NCBI GenBank assembly: GCA_012934845.2 | Contig: WNNJ02000588.1 | Coordinates: forward strand, 124,001 to 188,000 | Length of the DNA: 64,000 nt | From: Pomphorhynchus laevis | Taxonomy: Eukaryota; Acanthocephala; Palaeacanthocephala; Echinorhynchida; Pomphorhynchidae | Direction of reading: 5' to 3' | Part shown: piece after piece, positions 31,740 through 44,300 of the stretch | Layout of the letters: every line of letters starts with the position of its first letter | How positions within the stretch are numbered: the stretch's first letter is position 1 | The notes under the pieces: model-generated | Seen by the model: the letters and a program-made list of their open reading frames with translations, nothing else | What the model was told of the DNA's origin: nothing | Databases searched by the model: none | Translations under genes and position numbers: made by a program

Positions 31740-32385
31740 ATGTTCGCAAAACTATACCGAATTACATTCCTGACCAAAAGAACAGATATTTCCCATATTA
31801 CATACAATTTTTGTCGATATTACAGTGGTAGCTCTATTAGATTATCTATGAATCCATATATTATAAATATAAAGTGCTTTGGATGTGGTTCAAGGTTACA
31901 ATGTCACAATTCTAATGATTTAGGATTTGTATCATTCGAAAGATACAAACGCGCCTTAACTGAGCAGCATCGCAAGCTTCGACTTCTTAATTGCGAAAAC
32001 TGCGGGATATCGACTAACTATGACGAGAAAGCGTTGCAAGCAAATTTAACAGTTATCGAAGAGCTATCGCTTCCATATCAATCCAGAAGCAAGACAAACA
32101 AAAGAGTACTTTTGATTTTGCTGGCTGACATGGCATGGCTTCCACGAAGTGTTCTTACTCAATGGGTGAAAATTTCAGAAATGCACACTGCGTTTCTGAT
32201 TGGTAACAAGGCTGATTTGTTTGTTAAGGATTCAATAGAATACCGTAAACACCTTCGAGGACGCTTGATATCGGCTGCAAGTGATATCGGAATTCGATAC
32301 GAACTTTGCCAGTTGATTAGTGCAAGAACCGGATTTATGGTGGAGGAACTAGTATTTCAAATAGTTACAAGAATCAAACAATACG
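31740..32385 (+). CDS. NOA1: NOA1 exon 1
   Basis: Presequence, the CxxC...CxxC zinc finger (IKCFGCGSRLQC, LLNCENCG), SFERYKRAL, then G4 NKADL and G5 SARTG. The donor GTAAGA follows phase 1. The ATG at 31,740 was chosen because a presequence-like peptide begins there. Confidence 0.93.
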
Positions 32386-35300
32386 GTAAGATTTGTTTTA
32401 TTATTCCCAAACTTTTTTAATTTAGTACTTTTATATTATTACAAGCAAGCATTGGCTATAAAGCCGTTTCGCTCAATCACGAGCGAAATTATCGCTCGTG
32501 ATTGAGCGATAAGTATCAAGTGGTAATCTTCATTATTCCTGCCGTTAATTATCTAATTTATGAGAGCAGCCTTGAATGTCTTAACGTATGTGGCCATCAC
32601 GATTTCAGACGGTAGTAGATTCCAAGCATTTGCACAACGATGAGAACAACCGATCCAACCGTGAACTGCGACCATGGAACGATATCCTTAACAACAGGGG
32701 AGTTTATGTATATATATGTATATATTATATATATTACATATGTATATATTACAATGTATGCATATATTATATATAAATATATATTATATTATATATTATA
32801 CTGTATACATGGATATATATGATATATATACAACGTTATAAATTAAATTTGATAAATTAATGATTGAGTAAATGGCAAATGTTAAGAATTTTGGAGCATG
32901 ATCACTAACTAGCTGTTAACTAGCTGTTAGCGTCCTCAGACCACATCGTGTAATTTGTATATTTTTGCAATTGTTTTTACAAATTTTACCAATTTGAAGA
33001 ATTGTAAGTATTTTGATGATGCTGGCAGCAACTATCAAAATATAAAAATAAATTAGTGTTTATGATTCTGTTATAAAATTCCTAGTTCCGAAAGTTTTAT
33101 TCTTTAATTTCTCTTTTAAATTAAATATTTAAAGAAATTACATTGAATCATTGATCGTTGTTGTAGTCTATAAATTGAAAAATTTCGCTTTATTTATCAA
33201 TAAAAGTCCATAATATAAATAGTAATTTTTCAAGAGGTTTGCTGGTAAGAACATTTATAATCTGGCTCGGACTACGCGACAGTCGGAATACAAACAATTG
33301 AACAAAATGATTACGATCCATTATTTACAAAATATGCTGATACTTTAAAGTCAGTTGAGAAAAGACAGGGCAGAAGTACGCGTGCAACATATATTCAAAG
33401 TTTTCACGATAATATTTACAAACACAGGAAGTATCTTTTTTTGTAGCAGATAAGCGTGTTACGACCAAATTTTGAATGGTCATCGTCTAGAGAAATTTTC
33501 AGTACTGTAGACTGTTTTGTATAAACCACCTTTCCAAAAACGTGGAGACAGTGCTGCTGGATATATCCGATCACCCACTTCAATTAATCTTGGTAATCCG
33601 TTTCTACTAATCTCGGTACACTTAAAAACTTTCAGTCATATCGATGTTGATGCGGTACTAACATTCAAATCAAATGATAATTGGATTTCGTTAATTAAAC
33701 ACGTTAACGCTAATAAATGAACTTTCTAAAGAGACGAAATTATCTTTTTAAGAGCGCCATTTTGTCTGATTGAATAAATTAAAGTTGAATAAACGTAGAT
33801 CCTCCCAGAAAACGCAAATTCTTTAGCTTATCTTATGAGTCAATATTAGTTTGAAAACATTAATGCAGTTCCATTATTCACCAAAAACAGTAAATACACC
33901 GAAAAAATCCGGTGAACTTTCGCGTTTTCATCTATTAATTTTTGTAATCCCCTATGAACTTTCGTGTTTTCATCTATTAATGAATAAAGGCGGTTCGTTT
34001 ACTGTAAAAGACGTGATATTCAATAGGTCGCCAAGAAAAATACTATTACAGTCAAAATAGCAAAACACATGACGAAACGGATTTAAAATATTGCAGGTGG
34101 GTAAATATTATTTTAAAATACTATTACCGTCAAAATATCAAAACAACTGACGATATGGATTCGAAATGCTGTAAGGTTGAAGGAATATCTCGCAAGTTGG
34201 GATGTTCATATATTTATTGGTATGCTTACAATTGAAGATCGAATGGTCCTTCGTGGGTCTAATTTTCATGTCATTAAGAAGGAGTGGTAAAGTAGCCTTT
34301 TGTATCTATTTTGAAACTCAAATCTCTTTATTAAACAAATTTGATTTCGTAGAAGAATGTTGTTCCTTAAATATTCAGATGTTTTAAGCTTGAACTTATT
34401 AGTCATCTTCCAACTCGAAAGTCATCTTCCAACTCGAAATCTCATTGGAAAATCTTAAACTCAATTCTTTCACGATCATCTACCCCTTGTAATATAAATC
34501 CTGATGAATTTTCTTCTTATCTACAAACTAAGCTATCTAATTTACTTTCCCTACTACCCATAGCCCCCTTGTACCCACTCTTATCTTTAAATACTTCCCT
34601 CCCAGAACTATTCCACCTTCTTCCCGTTTCGTCTGATGAAGTTTCTTCGGTTCTGCTGTCATTACCTAATAAAACCTCTCCTTCTGACCCAATTCCCACT
34701 CACTTACTTAAAAATATCTGCACTTTTATCTTACCCTTCCTAACCACATTGTTCAACTCGTCCATCCGTAGCTGTACATTTCCTTCCATCTGGAAATGCG
34801 CCACTGTTCGTCCTATCATCAAAAAGCAATCTCTCGACTCTTCACTACCATCTTCGTACCGTCCAATCTCACTTCTCCCAACCCTCTCTAAACTCCTTGA
34901 GCGTCTCGTTCTTAAGCAAGTTAATACATATCTCTATTCCTCTAACTTATTTCCTCCCTTCCAAGCCGCTTTTCGCTCTAATTACTCTACCGAAATTGCA
35001 TGTCTTAAAGTTTATAACGACTTACTCATATCGCGCGATCATAAATTATGTAGTGTCATAGTTTCTCTTGATCTATCGTCTGCTTTTGACATCGTCGATC
35101 ACTCGATTCTTCTCCATCGCCTTCGTCATGATTATGGCTTCTCTTTACCCACTGTATCATGGTTTTCTTCATATCTATCAAACCGTACATTTCGCGTATA
35201 TTCTAACTCTTCTCTCTCCCATCCTTCGTCCATTCCGTCCGGTGTTCCGCAAGGCTCCGTATTAGGCCCTATACTTTTCTCTCTTCTTCTTGGTGATTTG

Positions 35301-38300
35301 TCTTCGATTTCTCATAAATTTAACTTCCATGTTATGCAATATGCTGATGACATTCTCATCTATGCTCATGCACCTGTTTATCGTATTCGCGATCTTAGTG
35401 TTTCTGCTTCCGACTGTCTTGTCTCAATTTCCAATCATCTTTCTTCCCTTCGCCTTTCTCTGAATCCTGATAAATCCAAAATTATGTGGATCCTACCTCG
35501 ACGCCTCGGCTTCGAACCTCCCTCCGTATCATTAAATTCTACAATTCTTCCTATCGTTGATAATCTCGTTTTCCTAGGCTTCCATTTTGACAACCGACTT
35601 TCACTTAAACCTTTCGTTAGAGATAAAGTACGCTCATCTACCTTGATACTCCGCAACCTCCGTCAAGTTCGTAGATTGATCGATTTCCCTTCTTGTATGA
35701 CTCTCATATCATCTCTCCTTTTTTCTAGACTCGATTATTGTCTTAGTCTATTTTCCAACTCACCTAAATCCACTCTTCTTCCCCTACAACGCATCGTCAA
35801 CGCAGCTGTCCGAATTCTCCTCCGTCTTCGTCGTTTTGATCACACATCCTACCATCTTGCTTCTCTCGATTTGCCTACAATTTATTGTCGTGTTCAAATT
35901 CGTCTTCTTATCGTTGCTTTCCGCCTTGTAACTTTTCATACCCCTTCATTTCTCAACCTTCCTTTTCTTGATAATTCCCGTCCTGTTTACTGTTCCTTGC
36001 GTTCCTGTAATTCCCTTCTTTTACATGTCCCAAACTACTCTACCTCCTTTGGACTCCGCTCCTTCCTGGTGGCTGCTCCTCTATCGTGGAATCATCTGCC
36101 CATTCATATACGCCAATCAACTTCCCTGCAGTGCTTCAAACGACAAATCCGATCCCATCTGAACAATTTAACTGCTTGACTTTCTCATTTTTGTTTGTGG
36201 ACTTGTAAGCGTACAGCTTGTACGCATTTGCCACATTAAATAAATTTGTATTATTATTATTATTATTAATAGCTTTCTATAGTTGATTCAGGCATGCATT
36301 TACGCTGATCATTTCTGGATTATTATATTACGTATCCATGTGCTATTGGTGTACTATTTGCAGATCTGGAAGGTACCTTTTCTGATGCGATCAAACGTGT
36401 TATCCACATAAATTCTGACTGAAGTCCCATGACTTACAAAATCATTGATAGGTCTAAGCGAACGATATTGATCAGTATATTCATTTGAAGATATGGACTT
36501 GCGTGCTTTCTAAGGTTCATTGATTGAATTGGGAATTCGAGCATTTCTGGAAGATTCCGCCAATAATTTTTAGATATCAGTGGTACTGCTTCCCGACGGG
36601 TATATGCTAGTAGGCTGAATAGTTGGACAGTGATTAAAACTAAAGTTTGATAAATATATAATGAGTAGATCAGTTTTCAATGTGTGGATCAAATATTAAA
36701 TGAGTCTATAACATTTACGACAGAAAAAAAACATTTCAATTTGATCCGATCGATTTTATTTTTTCGATTTTATCTAATCGATTTTATTTTTTCGATTTTA
36801 TATATTCGATAATATCAAATTGATTTTATTTTTTCGATTTTATCTAATCAATTTTATTAAATGATTTTACCCGATCAAATTATTTATCTGATCAAACCAG
36901 ATATGATTTTAACGATACTCGATTTATCTGAGTAAATCGATTTTATTTGATCAAATCGTTTTTATCTAATTCATTTAATCTAATGAATTTTAGCTAATCA
37001 ATTTTATCTTATCAATATGCATATTGATAGAATTATGATAGACTCAAGGAAAACTTGAGTCTATCATAATTCCAGCAGTATGCATAATAATCCACCAGAC
37101 TTTGATGAAATTCTAATGTGCCAATCAATATTATTTTTTTTTCATTTTTATCGAATTGATTTTTTTGAATTTATCAAATAAATTTTATCTTATTGATTTT
37201 ACTTTTTCGATTTTGTTTAATCGATTTTTTTATCAATTTTATCTCATCAATTTTAATTCTTTCGATTTATTTTTAATTAAATTTTAGTTGTCGATTTTAT
37301 CCCATAAAATTTTTTAATTTTATCTAATTGATTTTATTTTGTTGATTTTATTGAATCGATTTTATTTGAGCAATTTTATCCAATCGTCTGTATTTAATCA
37401 ATTTTATCTAATAGATTTTTTTATCAATTTTATTTAATAAATTATGTTTAATAGATTTTATATAATTGATTTTATATAGTTGATTTTTAAAATTTTATCT
37501 AGTCAATATTATTTAAACAGTGTTATCTAATTAATGTTATCTCATCGATTTTATTTTTTCGATTTTATCTGGTCAATTTTTTCTGATTTTATCTAATTGA
37601 TTTTATTTTTTTATCTTATCTAATCGATTTTTTTAATTTTATCTGATCAATTTTATATAATCATTTTTTGGAATCAATTTTATCTTATCGATTTTACATT
37701 TTCGATTTTATCTAATAATGTTATTTATTAATTTTATCTTATCTATTTTATTTTGTCAATTTTATCTAGATGATTTTTTCGATTTCATCAAATTACTTTC
37801 ATCTATTCGATTTTATTTTTGGATTTTATCTTATCAATTTTATTTTTATTTATTTTATTTAAACAATTTTATCAAATCAATTTTATATTTTTGATTTTAT
37901 TTGATCAATATTGTCTAATCGATTTTTTTTGATTTTATCTAATCGATTTATCTGATAAATTTTTTATGATCACTTTCATCTAATGAATTGTATTGTTTGA
38001 TTTTATTCAATCAATTTTATCTAATCGATTTTTTTAATCAATTATTTTCGAGTTTATCTTATCTCTTTTATTTTATCATCTTTATCTAATTGATTTTTTA
38101 TTTTATTTTATATAATCGATTTATTAAAATTTCATTGTAAAATTCATTAATTTTATCTAATCTATTCATTATATTATTGATGTATATTTTTTAATTATTA
38201 AGTTAAGATTGCTACCTGCGAAATAATATTGGGTTATGTTTTATAAAATTAAATATTGATAACTTCTTAAATATTTATACTAAACATATATTTAGAATGA

Positions 38301-41300
38301 AGTTTACATAATTAAAATTTTAAGTAATTCATTTGCAGTGCCCCCTTATAAAGTACAATATTCAATTGTAGTACATTATATAAATATTGAATATTTTTGA
38401 TATGTAGATATCATCGCTTGTATTTCAAGTAACTCAATCAACTTTAATTTCGTTATTCAATCGACTCATATTTAGCTATTTAATTTGTAATTTAATTTAT
38501 CATTGAAATTCAGTAAATTTAGGTTTTTAATTTCATATGCGATATATTTATTTTTATTGATACTTTACAAATAGTTGATTTTGCCACTGTTATTGATTTA
38601 ATAATATTTCAAGCTTATTTTATTTTTATTGATAAAATAAATCAATAAACCTATATTCTAAATTTACTATATTTTATGAAATATCACAATTAATGCTTAT
38701 TCCAATTATTTTAAATTGTTAGGCAATAATTAGTCTATCAATAAAAATATTTTATTATTAATAATCATAATATTTAATATTTAATAATATTTAATATTTT
38801 ATTAATCAATACTTTAATTTATAATTATAAATTTTCTTAAAAAATTAACTTTAGGTTAATATTTAATAATATTTAATGTTTTATTAATCAATACTTTGAT
38901 TTATAATTATAAATTTTCTTAAAAAAATTAACTTTAATTATTTTTATGAGTTTAAAATTATAAGTAAACAGTTAATATCCCATGCATTTAAGATGCTTAT
39001 CCACGGATATTTTCAAGAGGTCACAATAAAGGCAAAAATCAGTACAAAGCATTTAATGTTACAATAAAAAGCATTTCCTGTTAACATTAAGATTTATTGA
39101 TTTTAGTCTCTGTAGTACATAGCGTAGTTGAATAGTTGAATGCACGATATAATTCACCGACATTATTTACAATGTACAAATCTACAACATAGTCACCAAC
39201 TCACCTAACTTAGTAAATACTTTTGTAATTATTCACTTACATTAATGATTAGCTTAAATTATAGTTTTAGAAGTAGACAATTGGCGATAAATGTAATTTT
39301 ATAAATAAAAAATTATTTATTTTTGTTCTAACTTTACTTGGTAAATGTTTGGTTTATAAAAATAATTTATATTATGCAAATTTATGTAAAATTTTAATCT
39401 AAACTTGTCGTTACAAAAAGTTTATTAAATTTTAATATCAATTTTTAAAATTTAAATATTTTTTTATGTTGATAAAAATAATAATAAAAACAGCTCGAGT
39501 GTGAAACGAGTCCTTAACTGCGGAATTTATCAGTGATGAATGCACTAATTTCTTTAAAAGCCTCTAGTAAATACTCACACGTATTATTTAAAGAAAGCTA
39601 TTATAGCCGGACAATTTAAGAACAAACCGAAATATAAGTCGACTAATTAAATAAGCTAAATAAGCTATACGTATTTTATATTGCGAATTAAAAATAATGC
39701 AAAATAAAAGTTAAATAGTTAAATAATAATTAATTAATAATAAATAATTGTTATAAGATTTTATATAATTTATATCAAGATGAATTATAAACTGAAATTA
39801 AAAATAAAAATCAATTTTTATGAATTGACTAATAGATATTAAACTATGTATAAGAATAAGGATCGTAATTTTAATCTAAACTTGTCGTTACAAAAAGTTT
39901 TAAATTTTAATATCAATTTTTTAAATTTTTATATTATTTTTATGTTGATTTTAATTTTATTTAAATTGCAATAATATAACCCTATAAATAAGACTCGTAA
40001 TATGATGAGAAAATTTTTATTCTCCTTGTTTACCAACACTGCAACTTTAAGGAATGCATTATATTTATGTAGTGTATGAATTCTGATTTTTGAGATATAC
40101 AATTAAGACTGAAGTGGGAACGTTTGCCACAGAAATGTATCAAACGTGTCTTTTATCAGCGTGTCGACAACATCTCTTAACAGTGTCTCATTTATTTGTT
40201 TTAATACTGTGTCAAATATATGTATAAACGTTTTGCGATTCATATGTTCTAGCACGTATCGAAATAAACTATTCGAATGAAATCGCTGCTTCGCCGATAG
40301 TGCTGAAAACATTATATTTTTCCAATTTGAAATGCAGCATACCGAAATCGGTGTAATTGTAGTTACCTTGACAACAAATATTTTTGATAAACATCTATAC
40401 AGCTGTTTGTATTCCTAGCACCCAACAATGATGAAAAATATGGCACTAATAATCAACATACGGAAAATATAATATCATACTATACACTATCTTCTTGATC
40501 TATCCTCCGAGAAAGCTAAACGTGTCAACGTAAAAGCTCATTTTTCAAACTCTTTAGGTTGACTGTAGAAGTTCCGTTTAGTCACTATTTTAGCTAAAAG
40601 ACAACAATGACTTTTGTTGGCTTTTAAACTGTAAAGAGAATCAAGGTGCTTGTTTGTGGATTCGCAATAAAGGTGTTAGTTATTGGTGCCGTATTGGTTA
40701 TTGGTGCCGTGTTGGTTATTGGTGCTGTGTTGGTTATTGGTGCCGTGTTGGTTATTGGTGCCGTGTTGGTTATTGGTGCCGTGTTGGTTATTGGTGCCGT
40801 GTTGGTTATTGGTGCCGTGTTGGTTATTGGTGCCGTGTTGGTTATTGGTGCCGTGTTGGTTATTGGTGCCGTGTTGGTTATTGGTGCCGTGTTGGTTATT
40901 GGTGCCGTGTTGGTTATTGGTGCCGTGTTGGTTATTGGTGCCGTGTTGGTTATTGGTGCCGTGTTGGTTATTGGTGCCGTGTTGGTTATTGGTGCCGTGT
41001 TGGTTATTGGTGCCGTGTTGGTTATTGGTGCCGTGTTGGTTATTGGTGCCGTGTTGGTTATTGGTGCCGTGTTGGTTATTGGTGCCGTGTTGGTTATTGG
41101 TGCCGTGTTGGTTATTGGTGCCGTGTTGGTTATTGGTGCCGTGTTGGTTATTGATGCCGTGTTGGTTATTGGTGCTGTGTTGGTTATTTGTGCATGTTGG
41201 TTATTGGTGCTGCGTTGTTATTGGTACCGTCTTAGTTCTTGGTGTCGTGTTGTTTATTAGTGCCGTGTTGTTATTGGTGCCGTGTTAGTTATTGGTGCCG

Positions 41301-44300
41301 TGTTGGTTATTGGTGCCGTGTTGGTTATTGGTGCCGTGTTGGTTATTGGTGCCGTGTTGGTTATTGGTGCCGTGTTGGTTATTGGTGCCGTGTTGGTTAT
41401 TGGTGCCGTGTTGGTTTGGTGCCGTGTTGGTTATTGGTGCCGTGTTGGTTATTGGTGCCGTGTTGGTTATTGGTGCCGTGTTGGTTATTGGTGCCGTGTT
41501 GGTTATTGGTGCCGTGTTGGTTATTGTGCCGTGTTAGTTATTGGTATCGTGTTGGTTATTGGTGCCGTGTTGGTCATTGATGCCGTGTTGGTTATTGGTA
41601 TCGTGTTGGATATTGGTGCCGTGTTGGATATTGGTGCCGTGTTGGATATTGGTGCCGTGTTGGTTATTGTTGCCGTGTTGGTTATTGTTGCCGTGTTGGT
41701 TATTGTTGCCGTGTTGGTTATTGTTGCCGTGTTGGTTATTGTTGCCGTGTTGGTTATTGGTGCCGTGTTGGTTATTGGTGCCGTGTTAGTTATTGTGCCG
41801 TGTTGGTTATTGGTGCCGTGTTGGTTATTGGTGCCGTGTTGGTTATTGGTTGCCGTGTTGGTTATTGTTGCCGTGTTGGTTATTGTTGCCGTGTTGGTTA
41901 TTGTTGCCGTGTTGGTTATTGTTGCCGTGTTGGTTATTGGTGCCGTGTTGGTTATTGGTGCCGTGTTGGTTATTGGTGCCGTGTTGGTTATTGGTGCCGT
42001 GTTGGTTATTGGTGCCGTGTTGGTTATTGGTGCCGTGTTGGTTATTGGTGCCGTGTTGGTTATTGTTGCCGTGTTGGTTATTGTTGCCGTGTTGGTTATT
42101 GTTGCCGTGTTGGTTATTGTTGCCGTGTTGGTTATTGTTGCCGTGTTGGTTATTGTTGCCGTGTTGGTTATTGTTGCCGTGTTGGTTATTGTTGCCGTGT
42201 TGGTTATTGTTGCCGTGTTGGTTATTGTTGCCGTGTTGGTTATTGTTGCCGTGTTGGTTATTGTTGCCGTGTTGGTTATTGTTGCCGTGTTGGTTATTGT
42301 TGCCGTGTTGGTTATTGTTGCCGTGTTGGTTATTGTTGCCGTGTTGGTTATTGTTGCCGTGTTGGTTATTGGTGCCGTGTTGGTTATTGTTGCCGTGTTG
42401 GTTATTGTTGCCGTGTTGGTTATTGTTGCCGTGTTGGTTATTGTGTTGGTTATTGTTGCCGTGTTGGTTATTGTTGCCGTGTTGGTTATTGTTGCCGTGT
42501 TGGTTATTGTTGCCGTGTTGGTTATTGTTGCCGTGTTGGTTATTGTTGCCGTGTTGGTTATTGGTGCCGTGTTGGTTATTGGTGCCGTGTTGGTTATTGG
42601 TGCCGTGTTGGTTATTGGTGCCGTGTTGGTTATTGGTGCCGTGTTGGTTATTGGTGCCGTGTTGGTTATTGGTGCCGTGTTGGTTATTGGTGCCGTGTTG
42701 GTTATTGGTGCCGTGTTGGTTATTGGTGCCGTGTTGGTTATTGGTGCCGTGTTGGTTATTGGTGCCGTGTTAGTTATTGGTGCCGTGTTGGTTATTGGTT
42801 CCGCATTCATACTTTGGACAAAATGCGCAAAAACGCGATTTAGAAAATTCAAAGTGCTGTACATTATTAAGAGAACTAACAAGCTTTCAAATATAATAGA
42901 AATACATGTTTTTAAGAATCTTTATCAAAATGTTGCTGTTTTTGGATCGATGTGAAATTATAGGGAATTAAAGTCACCGCACAGTACAGTTGGCAGTTTC
43001 AGATTAAGTTGGAACTATGACATGTGCAGATCTTGAATCATTGGTTATAGTGATGTTGTTGGATTAGAGTAACATAGTGATGTTGTTGGATTATCGTAAG
43101 GTGATATGTCATTACTGTCAAACAAGTGAGATGGAGCGCAATTTCCAGTTGTCGAACCGTCTTTTGATGTCAGATTGTAGGTTGGTACATACAGTTTAAC
43201 AGTTGATCAGGTATTTCGAAATAGCGAAATCCTTTAATTGCGTAGGAGCGGTATCGAATGTTTCGACTAACAATAGCCCAACAAAATATATTAAGAGATG
43301 TTCGAAACCAGGGGATGCTCAACCTTTTATTAAAGTGGGCCGCATTGTCGCTTTAAATAATTCAATGTGTCGCATAACCTATTAAATTTCAAGAAAAATG
43401 GGTACATAAAGAAACAATTAAAAACCGTTAATTTCATATATGAAAATACGAACAAATTTTGAACATTTCGACGGCCAAGAGAGACTTAAGCTCATCGACG
43501 TTGAATAGTAAGTAATTTTTATGTCTTTCAAACTGAACGTCTTGTGAAGATGGCTACCTGGAGATGTTGATTCTCAGAGAGAAGCATCAAAACAACAATG
43601 AGATTAATTGAGATGTGCTCGAGAGTAAGTTTTACGCTAGTGTACTTACTGGTTATCAAGAAATAAGAGCCAATATGTATCTTAATAACTATACGGGAGA
43701 CTAATTTGAAGTTTCAGCGTAAGGTCTTGAAATACACATTCCTTTTGATATGCATAATAATGAAGAGTGAACTTGCTTAATCACCGGGTGCCCCTACGTC
43801 TTTCGATAACGCGACCTATTGGCTTTGTTGTGTGCCTACAGTGATCTCAATAGAGAGTGCATTCTTGCAGTTTGAACCCCTTGAAAAGAGAATTATGAGC
43901 ATCGTTTTAACGAAATCAAAAATATATCAAATGATGGTTGATCAATATATAAGCTCAATATGTAAAAATATTTGTATGATTCAATAGTTGCTAATTTTTT
44001 TGTTATTCCAAGCGTGTAAATTTTTCATATAAATTCGAATTATAAATTATAAATTTCTTACCCTGTAAAATACTAATTTGTTAAATTCAGTTTAATGTGC
44101 TTAACATCGACTTTATTAAATATTCCAAACACTGCTTGTATTTGTTTGTGTTTTTAGATTCTCTACAGATATTGGGAGCTGCAAATAGCGGAAAATCGGA
44201 ACTCTTTAATAAGTTATTAAACTCTGACTTGTGTAGTCGACTCTCGCTAAGAAGAAATCTACCAGCGACTGTGTCTAATTGGCCTGGTATGTTTTATTCA

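Larger units (their letters stand above)
34383..36268 (+). mobile_element. L2-like LINE, copy L2-3, 5'-truncated, with an open RT frame
   Basis: Inserted in NOA1 intron 1 in the sense direction. The frame is open from the 5' junction to the stop at 36,179 and has no ATG. A 3' UTR of about 60 bp carries the family hairpin, and a (TTA)n tail lies at 36,248-36,268. A 19-bp direct duplication (AGTCATCTTCCAACTCGAA) marks the 5' junction near 34,401-34,439. This is the youngest of the three L2 copies. Confidence 0.88.

Noticed and set aside
40646-42955. Long open frames of repeating VIGAVL, VPCWLL, WCRVGY and minus-strand ITNTAP
   Set aside because: They come from an 18-bp tandem repeat without stops. 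They are open in several frames at once, lie in a NOA1 intron and have no start context or non-repeat domain.
43309-43960. hAT DNA transposon remnant in NOA1 intron 1
   Set aside because: One hAT-like end motif and a weak coding hint were seen, but no matching opposite end, no target duplication and no transposase motif.
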